Shown: in pieces, positions 35,105-47,006 of the stretch | How the letters are laid out: each line of letters starts with the position of its first letter | Numbering within the stretch: the first letter of the stretch is position 1 | NCBI GenBank assembly: GCA_944472155.2 | Contig: OX235279.1 | Location: 50,813,564 to 50,877,563 of the forward strand | Direction of reading: 5' to 3' | Origin: Trichobilharzia szidati | Lineage: Eukaryota; Platyhelminthes; Trematoda; Strigeidida; Schistosomatidae | Length of the DNA stretch: 64,000 bases | The notes under the pieces: model-generated | Database searches by the model: none | Seen by the model: only the letters and a program-made list of their open reading frames with translations | Told to the model about the DNA's origin: nothing | Translations under genes and position numbers: made by a program

Positions 35105-36719
35105 ATCCTGTGTTTAGATACACAGAAATAAGCGAAAAATTTTCTGAGTTGTTAAAAAATGAGAAAAAATTTGTTATTTAGTCAAACTATCTTGTGGCAG
35201 ATTACGTTGTTTTGTCGTCGATGAAGCAACTACGTATCATGCTCTAGCATACATCCAATTGGAATTTTATTTGCTACGACAGTCGAAATTTTGAGTTTGG
35301 CGGTTGTTTTCTTTGCAAACTTTGTGATCTTAATACTTTAAACAACCTACTTTATGAGGGCCAGCGAAAATGTTCACCACTAAAATACATCTAGCTAAAC
35401 CGTTTGGAAAATGTAACCAAAAGATGAGTTTTCATCAAGTCTACTAAAAAAAATATTGACTGAAGTGAATTAGGCATCAGGTAATATTTTCGCTTTTGAA
35501 AGTTATGATAACATTACTCATTCATATAATCTTAAATATGTCTTCCAGATATTGATTTTATTTTTTTGTTAGGTTAAGAAAGGTCATTGAGCTTTTAAAT
35601 ATTAGATGCAAAGCATAAGGTTTTTTCGATTTTTTGTTCATAATTCATACTTTTTAAGCAGTAAATTGATCAAAAAGAATTTCTGATATATGTTAATGAA
35701 TTTAGAAATTTAATATACTTCTCTGTTTTATGATTCTCTGTGTTAGATTTACCTAACTAATAATAAAGTTTTAATCCATAAACATAGAACAATTTTAAAA
35801 GGGCACATGAACTGTTCACCAGTCTTTATCACATCACACCTTTGTATTGTGTGTCAGATAGTGAAATTAGAAAACTATTTGGCTTCATTCTCTTACTAAA
35901 CAGTTAATCATTCTATGTAAAAACTAGTCAGAATTGTCTGTATCGAAAGGGATGTTCACAACAAGAAGAAAATCAGTGGAAATTATTCATATCATGATGT
36001 TCACAGTTCACTTGCTTTTTGTACAAACCAATTATCCGAACAGATGTGTGGAGAAAAAGAAGAATTAGTTGCCCAAAACTACATACCACTTCTCAATGGC
36101 AATGAATTACAAAAAAATGAGTGTGACATAGGCGAATGAAATTCGATTTAATGAAGATTGCATGAAATGAACTTCTTGATATAACTAAAGGCATCTGGGA
36201 ATACGATTTAGAAGTTGTTTTCCATTAGAAAAGTTTGCCACGATTTCATTCAACAATGACCTTGAAGAATAACAAAAAGAGAACCTAAATCTAACGAAAC
36301 GAAAATGTTTTCACGTTCCATTTAACATACACAAAGTAAATTTTTGTTTGGGAAGTTAATTACCAGTTTCGATAACCTCAGTATTACCGTTAAGTTAGAA
36401 ATCTCTGATATATATATACATATATATATACCTAATTAGTGCTAACAATTCTCAAAAAATAATCAAAACATTAGTTTGTGAACAATAAACATTATTTTCA
36501 ATAAATTCTATAATAATTCCTATTCATGAACTATTAATTGTTTATCTACAATAGTGCCTGTCTTTTCAATAATCGAATAAATAGGGCTAACAGATTTGAG
36601 AGCTTTTCGCCAGAAAGTTGTATGCGAATAATGATATCCAAGCCAACTGTTAACAAAACACAGATCATACCATTTGTATATATATGATAATATGTATCAA
36701 ATTAACACTAATCATTGGT
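35105..36719. other. AT-rich gap, nothing recognised
   Basis: Short TA-rich runs near 36412-36431. No gene or element recognised. Confidence 0.5.
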
Positions 36720-37700
36720 AATTATTATTTTTATTAGTATTTTTTCGGGTTACAGGTAGCACGTAGGGCTTCAACAGCACATCTCTACTTTCCTCTATTT
36801 TCTATTGTCTTCTTCATCTGTTTCCACAATTGCCCATAGACACTCATCTTCTCACACGATCTCCTACATGTCACCCTCGGACACAAAACTCGTTGTTCCA
36901 CACTCAACTTACACTCGACGACCCCACTCACGATATCATTCGACGGTCTCCTCAGAGTGCAACCGATTTATCTCCATTTTCTCTGCATATTTGTTGAACG
37001 ATAGCTTCTTGATCAGTTTGTTGCCAGAGTCTCTTGTTGCTAATCCATCCTGGTCGGCCGCTTCATCTTCAGTATGCAGCCAGCCAACGAAGACACCTCT
37101 TGATAAATGTCTTCAACTGGCTAGTTAGATGGCTGGCTGGCTGGTTGCCTGGCTGGCTTTGACACCTTCATCCATTCCGACTTCCTGTGGTTGAAACGAT
37201 GCTGGCTAGATGAGTGAAGGAAGTGACCTCACTCAAGTCTCTTACGTTGATGGTAATTGGTGCTGGTTGTTGCCTTCCTCGTTTGGTTGATTATTTTCAT
37301 CACCTCCTTTTTCTCCATGTTCTCCTGGAGTCCTGTTTTCCCTGTGAGTCTATTTAGCCAGTTTGTTGGTTTTTGCCTGCAACTCTTCGAGTTTTTGTGA
37401 CATTAGACATGAAACATCTGCGACATCGACGTCTTCTAGAGTCTTCTTATTGATGGTCCAGAGCATTCCTGTCTTCTCACTCCCTTCGTACAGTCTGATG
37501 CATAATATAGTCCACCACAATTAGAAATATCATCGGTGATAATAGGCGGCCAGCTTGTTTTACTCCTGTTTTCACTTCAAAGACTTCATGGAGTTTTCCG
37601 TTGTGGATTGCCTGAAACGTGGCACTGTCATACACCTGTTGGATGACGTTGATAAAGAATTGAGGCAGTTTGAAAATTACTTCTCGAGCAATCATGGGTA
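36720..37700 (-). mobile_element. RTE-5: 5'-truncated RTE LINE, minus strand
   Basis: Minus strand begins in the RT: FINVIQQVYDSATFQAIHNG, KLHEVFEVKTGVKQAGRLLS, VDYIMHQTV (37695-37477). The FADD region follows as DVADVS (about 37425-37400), then a CCAG-rich tract (about 37110-37157 on the plus strand as GGCT repeats), FIKRCLRWLA, and the 3' end GTTGAAGCCCTACGTGC near 36755. The CCAG tract replaces the normal coding segment exactly as in RTE-1 and RTE-3. Stops and frameshifts make it inactive. Confidence 0.75.
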
Positions 37701-37810
37701 ATACCTATCGTATAATTGAGACTATACACAGTAGTCGTGCGTCATTAGGGTGTTCATTGCTCATTTAACAACTTAATCGACAAGATTTGTAGCTTATATG
37801 GATGAATTTC

Positions 37811-37940
37811 ATGTAGTTGTATTCTCTGAGCTGGATGGTTTGCTTGCGAAGCTTACATTGCCTTACTAGGCATATACTTTGATTTGAGGGCAATGAAAGC
37901 TTTGCGAGTAAACCATCCAGCTCAGAGAACACAACTACAT
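37811..37940. repeat. fold-back repeat, 52-bp arms
   Basis: Arms 37811-37862 and 37889-37940 are inverted copies (about 47 of 52 match) around a 26-bp loop. The arm starts ATGTAGTTGTATTCTCTGAG. Its size resembles the fold-back at 23525-23672, but the arm sequence differs. The family is unknown to me. Confidence 0.75.
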
Positions 37941-38009
37941 CAAAATCATTAAACGACACTTGGTTTGAACAAAACTTACTTTATGATGGGATTACACTTC
38001 ACCATAATG

Positions 38010-38190
38010 TGCGTTGATGGCACAGCGGTTAGGACTCTCGCCGACCATGCATATGGCACAGGTTTCGACCTCCTGCCGACGCACACCTTATATCTATGTT
38101 CGGTCTGCAAAACGTGGGCTACCGATTTCACTTGCTGAAAATTCCATACTTGTACCAAAAATACTGTATGGTTTCAAGCCATAATCAAAA
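38010..38190 (+). mobile_element. SINE A1: tRNA-derived SINE with CR1-like tail
   Basis: Head GCGTTGATGGCACAGCGGTT then AGGACTCTCGCCGACCATGC, identical or nearly so to SINE A2 at 59160. The B box is degraded here (GGTTTCGACCTC). The body has GGTCTGCAAAA and GGGCTACCGA, the tail TGCTGAAAATTCCATACTTG, and an A-rich 3' end. The tail matches CR1-2. Confidence 0.8.
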
Positions 38191-40231
38191 TGAAAAAAAT
38201 AAAATAAGATAAATATCTTTTACTATTGTATTCATATGACGGAAAATTTGGTGATTAAAACCAGCTTTAAACTAAACAGAATTTAGGTATGCGTATGTGT
38301 GTCAGTATGTAAGCGAATCTAAGATTCAATGGAGAAGATATTTTTAAAACATTGGAAGGTATATTCATGAAAAAGAGGTAAATTTGATTTGAGAAAATAA
38401 TGAGGAGAAACACGTATATCTAAAGGATTCCAGGCCAAGAGTTTGTAGATTCCAGTAACAGGCTTCGGGTAATAACAGCGACTGAACTTGTTTCTTCCCT
38501 TTACACAATTTTGACGGTTTTTAATCCAACTGTTATGGCTTTTGATGTTTGGACTATTTGGCCGTTGATGGCTATTGTTAATTTAACAGGTACCAGATGT
38601 GTTAATATCAAAATTTTATTGTTTTCAGTTAACTTTTATTGGGTCATATTGGTAATTGTTTGTTAACACGATAAGAAATCTTATTAGAAACGTGTATTTC
38701 CCAATCACAGTGAAAACCGATACGAAGTATGAGTTGACCACCAAAAGATAAGGCTAGGTGGATTAGTTTGTTTGAATATTTTGATAGTGAACGTCTGGAA
38801 AGCTAAGATTTGTATTTTTCAGATAGTGTTTTTTTCTTCTTTAGTTGTTACCATTAATTTTAATTAGAATAAAATTTATTTTCAAATTCAAACTGGTTTA
38901 ATCTTGTCTAGCATAACATTTTTATGTGTCCTAACAATAACAAAATCAAGTTTCTAATAATCAAGAAAAGTGCAAAAAACACTAGGACACTGGGACGCTT
39001 GCAAAAAAATCAAGTGTGTTAGTTTTTTTTCTACAATCTCAACTTCGAAAGAGTTGAAGAGTAAGTATTGCCGATAAAGTGGAGCCTAATCGCGACCGTC
39101 GAGTATATTGTATGCTTGCAAAGTACACAATTATTCTTCTGCATAGGAGAAAATATCCTGTGCCTAGGATGTTCAGTTGTTAGGAGGTACAAAGAATCAG
39201 TTTTGTGGATAAAGTTGCCTCACATAATATTTCTTCGTTGAAATATGTTTTCTAAAGAGAAAAAGGACAGCACTGAACAGTTAAACAATCGCAGTTTACA
39301 TTAGAATACGTTTAAGTAGTATCTAAGAAACTCCAGACGAAAATAAAATATAGTGTAAAGACTTCTAAACTGATAAACTAATTTACACTTTTTTTGAGCA
39401 TTATTAAACCAGAAGTAATTGATTCTTTAATGAGTACAATAAGCTTATTACACAGTGACCATTAAAGTACATTTCGAAATTAAAGAGGCCAACAAATGAG
39501 TCATTGTCTTCTCCGGGATCATGTCACACTGTTCTTATGGTTTGCCTGTTTACTACTATTTGTGAAAACAGTTACTTTGAATAAGTTTCCATTGAGGAGA
39601 AATACGTCATTTAGCAGGACACTAAGAAATCTGAAATATCAAACTCTCATTGAATACATACAGATAAAATGATCTGAATAATATCATCATTTTACTCATG
39701 GAAAAGTATGTTATCTAACAAGCACCCTAACAACTGTTTTACCGCAAGATATATATGCAATTCTCATGGGACTATGATACTGTATTTTTAACAAATCTAA
39801 ATCCGGTATCAGTGTACAGTTAAGTGTGATCAACACCATTAGAGCATATTTTGTAAAACGCTTCACTTTATGTTTTATGTGGGTGTGGTCTTTGTATCCA
39901 GAATACCATAGTATCAAGTATACGCTTCTACTCTGACTGACCTATTTAGACACCAAAAATATTATTTAAATCCTCACTTTATTGTATTTGAAAGATTAAA
40001 TTTGTGATTATGGTTTTGATTATATTTAATAATTGACATTAAAATTTGCAAAAACTGGGCAAACACATGAATCATTCCCGTATATACCACAGGAAGAAAC
40101 ACTTCCCTAAAGCTTTGACAGTATTTTAGTAAATAATTTTCATGGTCGCTTTGATGATTTACTTGTTTATATTCTGCTTTAATTACTTCCTGTTGGCGAT
40201 GAATGCTAAAATAAGAAAATATTTTGTTTTT
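38191..40231. other. non-coding stretch upstream of the GTPase gene
   Basis: Probably intergenic or first-intron sequence of the gene at 40271. 38490-38640 on the minus strand has a weak resemblance to the PLE nuclease C-terminus (TSKAITVGLKTVK versus TLKAMAIRLKQLE in PLE-D). No promoter can be assigned. Confidence 0.35.
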
Positions 40232-40236
40232 CCAGG
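40221..40236 (+). promoter_or_regulatory. candidate 3' splice site upstream of the start codon
   Basis: The pyrimidine-rich run TTTTGTTTTTCCAG ends in AG at 40233-40234. It suggests that the 5' UTR begins in an exon further upstream. Inferred from sequence only. Confidence 0.45.
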
Positions 40237-40270
40237 ATATCAATAAATGAAAAGAAAGGTAAACTGAAAA

Positions 40271-41380
40271 ATGAATCCATCAGTATCACGTCATAGTAAG
40301 CCTCCACAAATTCAAACAAAAATGTCTCAAACAATGCAACAAGAGAATGACTCTGTAAACAATTCACCAACAACACCACAAAGTACATCTACGTCATCCT
40401 CCTCTTTGACAACAACAGACGAAGAAGTTAGAATAGTGTTTTTAGGTTCAGCTAAAGTTGGTAAAACATCTATAATCCAACGATTTCTTCATAACCATTT
40501 TGAGTCCAAGTATACTCCAACAGTTGAAGATATCCACCTCAAGAAATTTATTGTACGTGACCATTTAGTCAAACTAGTACTAATGGATACAGCTGGTAGT
40601 TATGATTTTCCTGCAATGTTACGTCTTTGTATAAATAAAGCAAATGCTTTTGTTATAGTATTTGCTCACGACAATCTTGATTCTTTAATACAAGCTGGAC
40701 AGTTATTAACTCAAATTAAATCACAACGCAAAGATTATGCACCGCTTGTTTCAAATACATTAAACGATCAATATGACGATTGTATATTTAATATGAACGT
40801 GGCATCACCGCCAATTGTTGTCGTCTGTAATAAATCCGATCTACCAAACTCAGATTCACAAGTTAGTGAGGGCGCTATTATGGAGTGGTTATTAACAAAT
40901 GGCCTAAAGCCATCGCAATTTGTTTATGCCAGCGCTAAATCCAATGATTCCATTATCGCAATCTTCGAATCCCTTTGGTTACAGAATTCCGTTAGTAAAG
41001 CAATAAAACTAGCAAGATGGGATGGTGTCAGACGAGCCAGTCTAACTAACAGTCAACAGACTGCATTACCTCATTCTAGTATTACGAGTAGTAACACTAA
41101 TGCAATCAGTAGTACATCAGCATTTACACAGAAGGAGACGGATTTTTCTGCACTTAGTGGTACTGTTATAAATACTAGTTCGGCTAGTCCTGGTAATATA
41201 CATGTTTACAGTCACAACAGTAGTGAGTCATCTGATGCAAATGTCAACGAACAAAAGTCTGCAACTACGAAGTCACGTCAAACAATCTTCCGTAATAGTT
41301 TTCGTCTTAGTCGAAGGTCAAGTGGAAAGACGAATAAGTCTAAGCCCGATATAGTTCACATGGACTGCGTAATTTCTTAA
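40271..41380 (+). CDS. RASD/Rhes-like Ras-family small GTPase with CVIS prenylation box
   Basis: Small GTP-binding protein of 369 residues, probably membrane-anchored by farnesylation and acting in signalling. Residues 1-51 are a Ser/Thr/Gln-rich extension. The G domain spans about 53-240: P-loop GSAKVGKTS (59-67), switch I YTPTVED (81-87), DTAG (106-109), NKSD (187-190), SAK (221-223). The block FPAMLRLCINKANAFVIVF resembles FPAMRRL-type sequence of RASD1/Rhes, supporting that subfamily. Ras Gly12 and Gln61 correspond to A61 and S110, so intrinsic GTPase activity may be low, as in RASD proteins. An insertion of about 20 residues lies before NKSD (about 155-178). The tail is Ser/Asn-rich, contains RRAS (254-257, a possible kinase site), a basic stretch near 336-355, and CVIS at the end. 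An in-frame stop at 40265-40267 fixes the start at or after 40271. The coding region has no intron. RASL subfamilies are a less likely alternative. Confidence 0.92.
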   Translation: MNPSVSRHSKPPQIQTKMSQTMQQENDSVNNSPTTPQSTSTSSSSLTTTDEEVRIVFLGSAKVGKTSIIQRFLHNHFESKYTPTVEDIHLKKFIVRDHLVKLVLMDTAGSYDFPAMLRLCINKANAFVIVFAHDNLDSLIQAGQLLTQIKSQRKDYAPLVSNTLNDQYDDCIFNMNVASPPIVVVCNKSDLPNSDSQVSEGAIMEWLLTNGLKPSQFVYASAKSNDSIIAIFESLWLQNSVSKAIKLARWDGVRRASLTNSQQTALPHSSITSSNTNAISSTSAFTQKETDFSALSGTVINTSSASPGNIHVYSHNSSESSDANVNEQKSATTKSRQTIFRNSFRLSRRSSGKTNKSKPDIVHMDCVIS

Positions 41381-41518
41381 TGGCGTTTTAAACATCCCGC
41401 ATGCATGTGGAAATAGAAACTTGAAAGAAACTATGACACACCACGGATGTGTATCGAAAGTATGTGTAAAACACAGAGCCTTATGACATTCTGTCAAGTC
41501 ATGTCTCAAAAATACAAA

Positions 41519-41524
41519 AATAAA
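41519..41524 (+). terminator. candidate poly(A) signal AATAAA of the GTPase gene
   Basis: AATAAA about 140 bp after the stop codon; a second AATAAA lies at 41903-41908. Which is used cannot be told from sequence. Confidence 0.4.
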
Positions 41525-42060
41525 CTCCGTTAAATATTTCACGAATCCATCGTACAACTGTTTGTATAATCATTAAGCGGTGTATTCTTATTATGTTGTC
41601 CTCTTTCATTTAGTTCAACCTCATTTTTCGCTTTGAATTATGTGATTCACTTTGTGGTAAAATACATTCATGAACGATATTTTTGTAATTGTTATGTTAG
41701 CAGTGCTACGAATATATATGTTTCCAGAAATTCCCTTGTTGTTTTCAGTACGACTTAACTCTTTTTACTGCTATCTGTCTCTTAATGTATCTTGTTTTAA
41801 GGTCTTTTAAAATCAGCAGGAAACGAAACCTGTTCTTTCTAATTCGCAGAAAAGTAAATGAAATATTTAGTATTCAGAAGGACGATTAGTCAGTAATTTC
41901 AAAATAAATTATAAGTAGTAGAAATTACACATGATAATTAGTTGTGTATCAATAAGTCGTAGGTAAATCAGAATAAAAGAGTTTCAACTTATACAGCATA
42001 ACTTTTAATTAGTTAGTAGGATGTATGAGAAAAAGGTATATATATATGCATATATACATT

Positions 42061-42247
42061 ATTCCTCTATGTTCCCAGTGGAGCATAGGGCTTCAAGCTT
42101 ACTGAGCAGTAGCAGTATTTACTTTGACTGGGTGGGGTTGCTAGCCTCATGCCCGACCTTCACTCTTTTTCAGTCTTGCTACGGAGGTGGAACCCTGGAC
42201 GACGTGCGTGGTCGACGAACATTCTACCCCTGAACCACCAACGCATA
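42061..42247 (-). mobile_element. SINE B2: tRNA-Gly-like SINE, minus strand
   Basis: The minus strand begins GCGTTGGTGGTTCAGGGGTA then GAATGTTCGTCGACCACGCA, close to a tRNA-Gly 5' half (A box TGGTTCAGGGG). The B box is GGTTCCACCTC. After a body of about 90 bp comes the tail GCTTGAAGCCCTATGCTCC then ACTGGGAACATAGAGGAATAA, matching the RTE LINE 3' end. A TA microsatellite (42245-42262) abuts the head. It lies about 700 bp downstream of the GTPase stop. Confidence 0.8.
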
Positions 42248-42262
42248 TATATATATATATAC

Positions 42263-45200
42263 ACTGTAACAGTTTAAGCAACGATCCTGATAAAAATTAT
42301 TTATCATTTGTTTCGGTGTCTTATTTTAAAGTTAAATCATTCAGCAGCCAAAGTTTACACCACGATCTAAAACAAATTATTTCCCTAATGCATAAAGATA
42401 TAAGATAGTAAGAAGCCAAAACAACTACACGAAGGCGTACTTCCTCCGGCTGCCTGCAAATTTAAACAATAAAATGTCAATGTGACAAAGATGTTGCACA
42501 TTTCACTAACTTTCATTGGAGGCTATTGGTGGAAATAAAGGAGACACGATAACAATAAAACTGTCGTGAGCGAGTGAGGAAGACTAATAGTTATTCTATG
42601 GAAGTCAAATAAATGGATAGACATGCCAGAAACAAGGAGAAAAGCTGACAAGCTAGCGTAGACAAAGGTTTGCAATTTTATTATAGATTTTAGGTGCACA
42701 GTCGACTCTCTGAAGTGAGGTGACACTAAAAGACAGAGAAGAATCAACAAAGAACCAGATAACGGTAGTATTGTTTTATATGCGAATAATCAAACAACCA
42801 GTAGCCAGATCCACTAGAATATATGTAAAACTAGTCGTCAGACTAGTAGCTGCACTTAATGGCATCTATTTCCTGAACATTTGAACGTATAAAGTATGCA
42901 AAACTCAGGCGAATGCAGTTACTCTGTTGAAAAATCACTTTTGAAGTTTTCAAAACATACTTTTCTTTAAACTCAAATAAATGAATGTCGATAGCGGAAA
43001 TAAATTAAGAACTGTTGAGTTTGAAAGTATTGTAAGCATTATCCATAACTTCCTATTCAATCTCATTGGCGAAAACATAGTATTATTCGGCTTATGCAAA
43101 AACTTGTAAGCTACACAAAAAACGTCATAGTTATAATAGCAGTGATTATAGCGACCAAATTACAAGCTAAATGATTTACTAAAATTGAACTGTGGCTTTT
43201 CTGATTGTAAAAAGAACAACTGCACTTAACTGACTGAACAGTAGGACACTCACCACCAGACTGTACTGGATTTTTTAATCAAGACTATAGCTATCATATT
43301 CTTCTTCCTAAATGAATGAATAATTAATTGATTAATATCTATGAAATATTGCTGGAAACATTCTAGCCCATGCATCCGGCTGATTAGAAGATAATAGCTT
43401 CATTTTCTACTGTCATAAAACGTTAGGTTATGTGATTCAAATAATTGATGATAAGCATAACTCACAGTCTGAATAATACGTAAGTTAAGCCTAATTTTAT
43501 TCAACTGAGTTGTTTACACCAACCACCTCCACCACTACAAAAAGGAGGTCTGTTTAAATGACTGGGCTATCAAAATTTTTTGTCTATCAAAATGTGTTAT
43601 ATTTAGTTCGTCTCCCGTAGTTGTAAGCAACTTATATATCACAGTAAGTTGCAGTCTGTACTGGCGCACGATTCCAAATGAGTTTCTACCTATCACTAGG
43701 AATTTTTTGGAGGTAACGGAGGAACGACTTTGTGGAGTAGTAATGGAACCCAATTCAGATAAAACGAGATTTCTTCATGTGACAGATTATCGGTTATTAT
43801 TATTACTTGAAGACTCTCCACACGGGGTAAATATTTGCTATCAAACCCGCTCTGAAAATTCTGTAATGCGTCTAAATCTACTTTTCAGAATAAACCTACT
43901 GTTATTACGAAGTGCATATTCATCAGTGGAATGAAGACCAGACCAGGTCAAACAAAACTTTCATAGGTGCAAGAACACAAAACATCGTCAGCAGTAGTAG
44001 ACAATCAGATAGCAGTCTAAGTCAATCCTAAGCATATGCGGTGATAGCCAGCATAATTACTCTAACTGTTTATATGTCTGAAAGCAAGTTATGCGGAAAT
44101 CCTTGAATCGAAACTACAAGAATCTTCCATAGAACGTAATTATTACAGAAACATTTTATTTGTGCTGTGCAATAATTCGTCATTGACAGTTTATCAAAAG
44201 TCAGTTTTCAAGGCTTCTTGAATTGCCTTTTCCGAAATTTCACTTTAAAACTATGAGTTGAACAAATTTAGAGAAGTCCAGTCGAATATACGAAAGAAGG
44301 TATTTCCTTGGACTTAAAAGTCAGTAATGAATAATATATTCCTTTCTCATTACAGGGAGTATCCCTTATTTTCATTTACCCTTAACTCTATTTCAGTAGC
44401 AAGAGGACTCAAACTAAATTAAATAAGTTCAGAATCCTAAGCCTTTTAGTATCTCTTAAACAAACTAAGTGTGGCCATACTGATGGCCAACCAGTAGGTG
44501 CTTGATTTTTAGTATTTGTTAAATCTTCTGCACGTAACATTGCTTTGAATTCCATACATCATACATTCAAACTTATTTACAATTGAAACTGTAGAAAATC
44601 TGATTTGTATTTAGAAACTTTGAAGTAGAGAATAGTTGGAAGTGTTCTTAGAGCTAGATGATTAAGAGACTATTGTTTGAAACTGAAGTCACTCAAACTA
44701 CATAGAATCTTAGGCATAAACTTTATTGTTTCCACTTGTGATGATGAAACTAAACACATATGTCCGATTCAGAAACATAAAAATCATGAAATATAAAAAT
44801 TATAGGAATTGTAGAGTAGTGAAATTACCAAATGTATGACAGGAGTTTTACTATGTGCTCAATCTAACGACAAAGACGGAAAAAAGTTACTATTACTCGA
44901 TTTAGAGAACTATATTCTAGGGGAATAAAGTTTCTCATCTCATGAAACCTGAGTTTGGTTAAGCTTATTGTGAAGATGTTTCATATTGGGTGGCCTGCTT
45001 AAATCATTGGGCTACCAGAATTTCCATCCATCAAAGTGATTAAACTCTTGTGCACTTCTTATTGTTTTAATCGTACAATTATATCAGACGACCAATACAT
45101 GAACTCGAGTGCGTATTTAATTCGTTTCCCAATATACTCTATGCAATTTTCGAAGGAATCGGAGAAAAAATGTACAGAATCGGTTCTCTCCTCATATGCA

Positions 45201-46568
45201 GCAACACTACGATAAATGACGTACTTCAGATTATTGTTTAACATGTAGATTCTGTATGAAGCGGAAATATTTTAGAACTAAATACTCTGAAAATTTCTGC
45301 AATATATGTTCACATATTGTCTGAAATAAAGCTTTAATATTATTATTATACTGTGTGATTTTCTGTCACTATCTAACATCTAACACATATTCAAAGTCTT
45401 CTGCCGAATATTCCAGACATTTCTGTGGAGTTACTGGGGTTCGATTTGTAAGAGACCATTTCACCTACCATAGGTCTTTTAGAATCCTTTACCATTATCA
45501 GCCTAAATTAATGACAGGTTTCATCTAGTACCAATACGTTTTCCTGTTAATGAAATGGGGTTAAGCGGGTAGTAGTTAAGATCAGATTTGGGATAGACAA
45601 CAATATCACTTCATATCATAGGTTTATATTCGCTCCAGCCCACCTGATATTTACACTTTGGATTCCATAACATTTTTCTCTGCTATTGTTTCAACATTCA
45701 TAATGTGTTATTTTTATCTTTTCTGTAACCATTTTAATTCCAGGTATTCTAAAAGCGATAAGAACACATAAAATAAAATGATATTGGACAGCTTCTATTC
45801 GACCACCAAGAATTTCAGACGAACTTACCAAAAGCATGAAAAATCTTCGGTCACAGATTTAAAAATGACAATGAACATTTCATCACAGAAACACTTCCCC
45901 ATCGTTTGAACAGGAATGACGCGTTAAGAAAGAATTTTAATCTTCGTGGAAAAATCCTCTCATGAAATTAACACTGCCAACACAAATATAATAAGTATTT
46001 TGCTTTTATTACGTGAAAGCATGCTGTTTTTATAATGCACTTGTCAAATCAAGTATTTCTCACAAGTCTGTTGTCTTAATTAACCCAGTCTTTTGGCACT
46101 TCAGGATTATATAATTACTTAAAACAAAACACGTAGTTCAGAGAAGGGTCTCTTTTCGGCGAATACATTTTCTTAGCTGTACAATCGCAAATATATATGG
46201 GTTATTTTGTATGCATGTGGACACTAAGTTTGTCAAACAAAAATACAATTGGTTATGGTTATTTTAACTAAACAGGTGAAAATTAATAAGTTTTGGATAT
46301 AGTTACGTAATACAAAAACGGTCAAGAAAATTGGGTGTTAATGAAATTAGGGTAGTAACAAAGGTGATGAGTTGTCACAAACAGTTGTTAAAAAGGGGTT
46401 ACGTAATAATATGAATTATTTGACGACTGAGTTTTACTCAGGATACACATAGGAATAAAGTAGAGAATACGAAATTGCGTGAGAGTTCTAAATGAATACA
46501 AAAATTATAAGCAATTAAAGAACAGGCAAACAAACAAAATTAAGTCATCAAAATCAACAAAGTTGTTA
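42263..46568. other. AT-rich non-coding gap with two copies of a short dispersed motif
   Basis: 43541-43580 and 44988-45028 resemble each other and 1365-1406 (GGTCTG or GGCCTG, TTAAAT, GGGCTA, TTTCCATC-like). No gene recognised; a few frames of 60-80 codons show no motifs. Confidence 0.4.
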
Positions 46569-46750
46569 CCATGACAGTAGAAGTGGTTGAGTAATTCTCT
46601 TTTGTATGCACAGCTCCGGTTTTTCTATGTGAATGGCCAGAGCTTCAGCGATACCAAGAAGACGAAACTGTATTGCCTTTGTGGATTACTTCGAAGGAGG
46701 CGTTTGTTGAGATGGAATGATAAGTATTAACTAGGTGTTCAGTTATCGTT
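46569..46750 (-). mobile_element. PLE-E: PLE nuclease C-terminal fragment, minus strand
   Basis: Minus strand: EHLVNTYHSISTNASFEVIH, then after a frameshift LLGIAEALAIHIEKPELCIQ, then LLLSW at the end. These align with the PLE-B nuclease tail (HLVDTGHHIDVNTAFRVI ... LLHIAEAVAIRSTKPELCIQ). About 60 codons, no RT. It lies 5' of and in opposite orientation to PLE-F, the same relative layout as the inverted ends of PLE-B and PLE-H, but the two nuclease tails are too different to be one arm pair. Confidence 0.7.
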
Positions 46751-47006
46751 CAGTTATATAATTATATCAGTTGTTGTGTATAAGATGAGATTTTGTAAAT
46801 TCTGGTTTACTTTAATTTGATAAGGTTATCAGCGTTAAATAATAAAATGTCAATATGAAGACAAAATAGTTTTGTTTTCCACTCACTGGGAAACACTTAT
46901 ATTTTAATAGTTTTTCCAAATAGCTACAATCGAACACTAGTCAAGATTCTGTAATATAAAGCTAGGAGAATATACTCTACAGAGAAATTCTAGGAAGAAT
47001 TTGTGA

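Noticed and set aside
36805..37128. 107-codon plus-strand protein
   Set aside because: Antisense of the RTE-5 3' region; an equivalent antisense frame appears over RTE-1.
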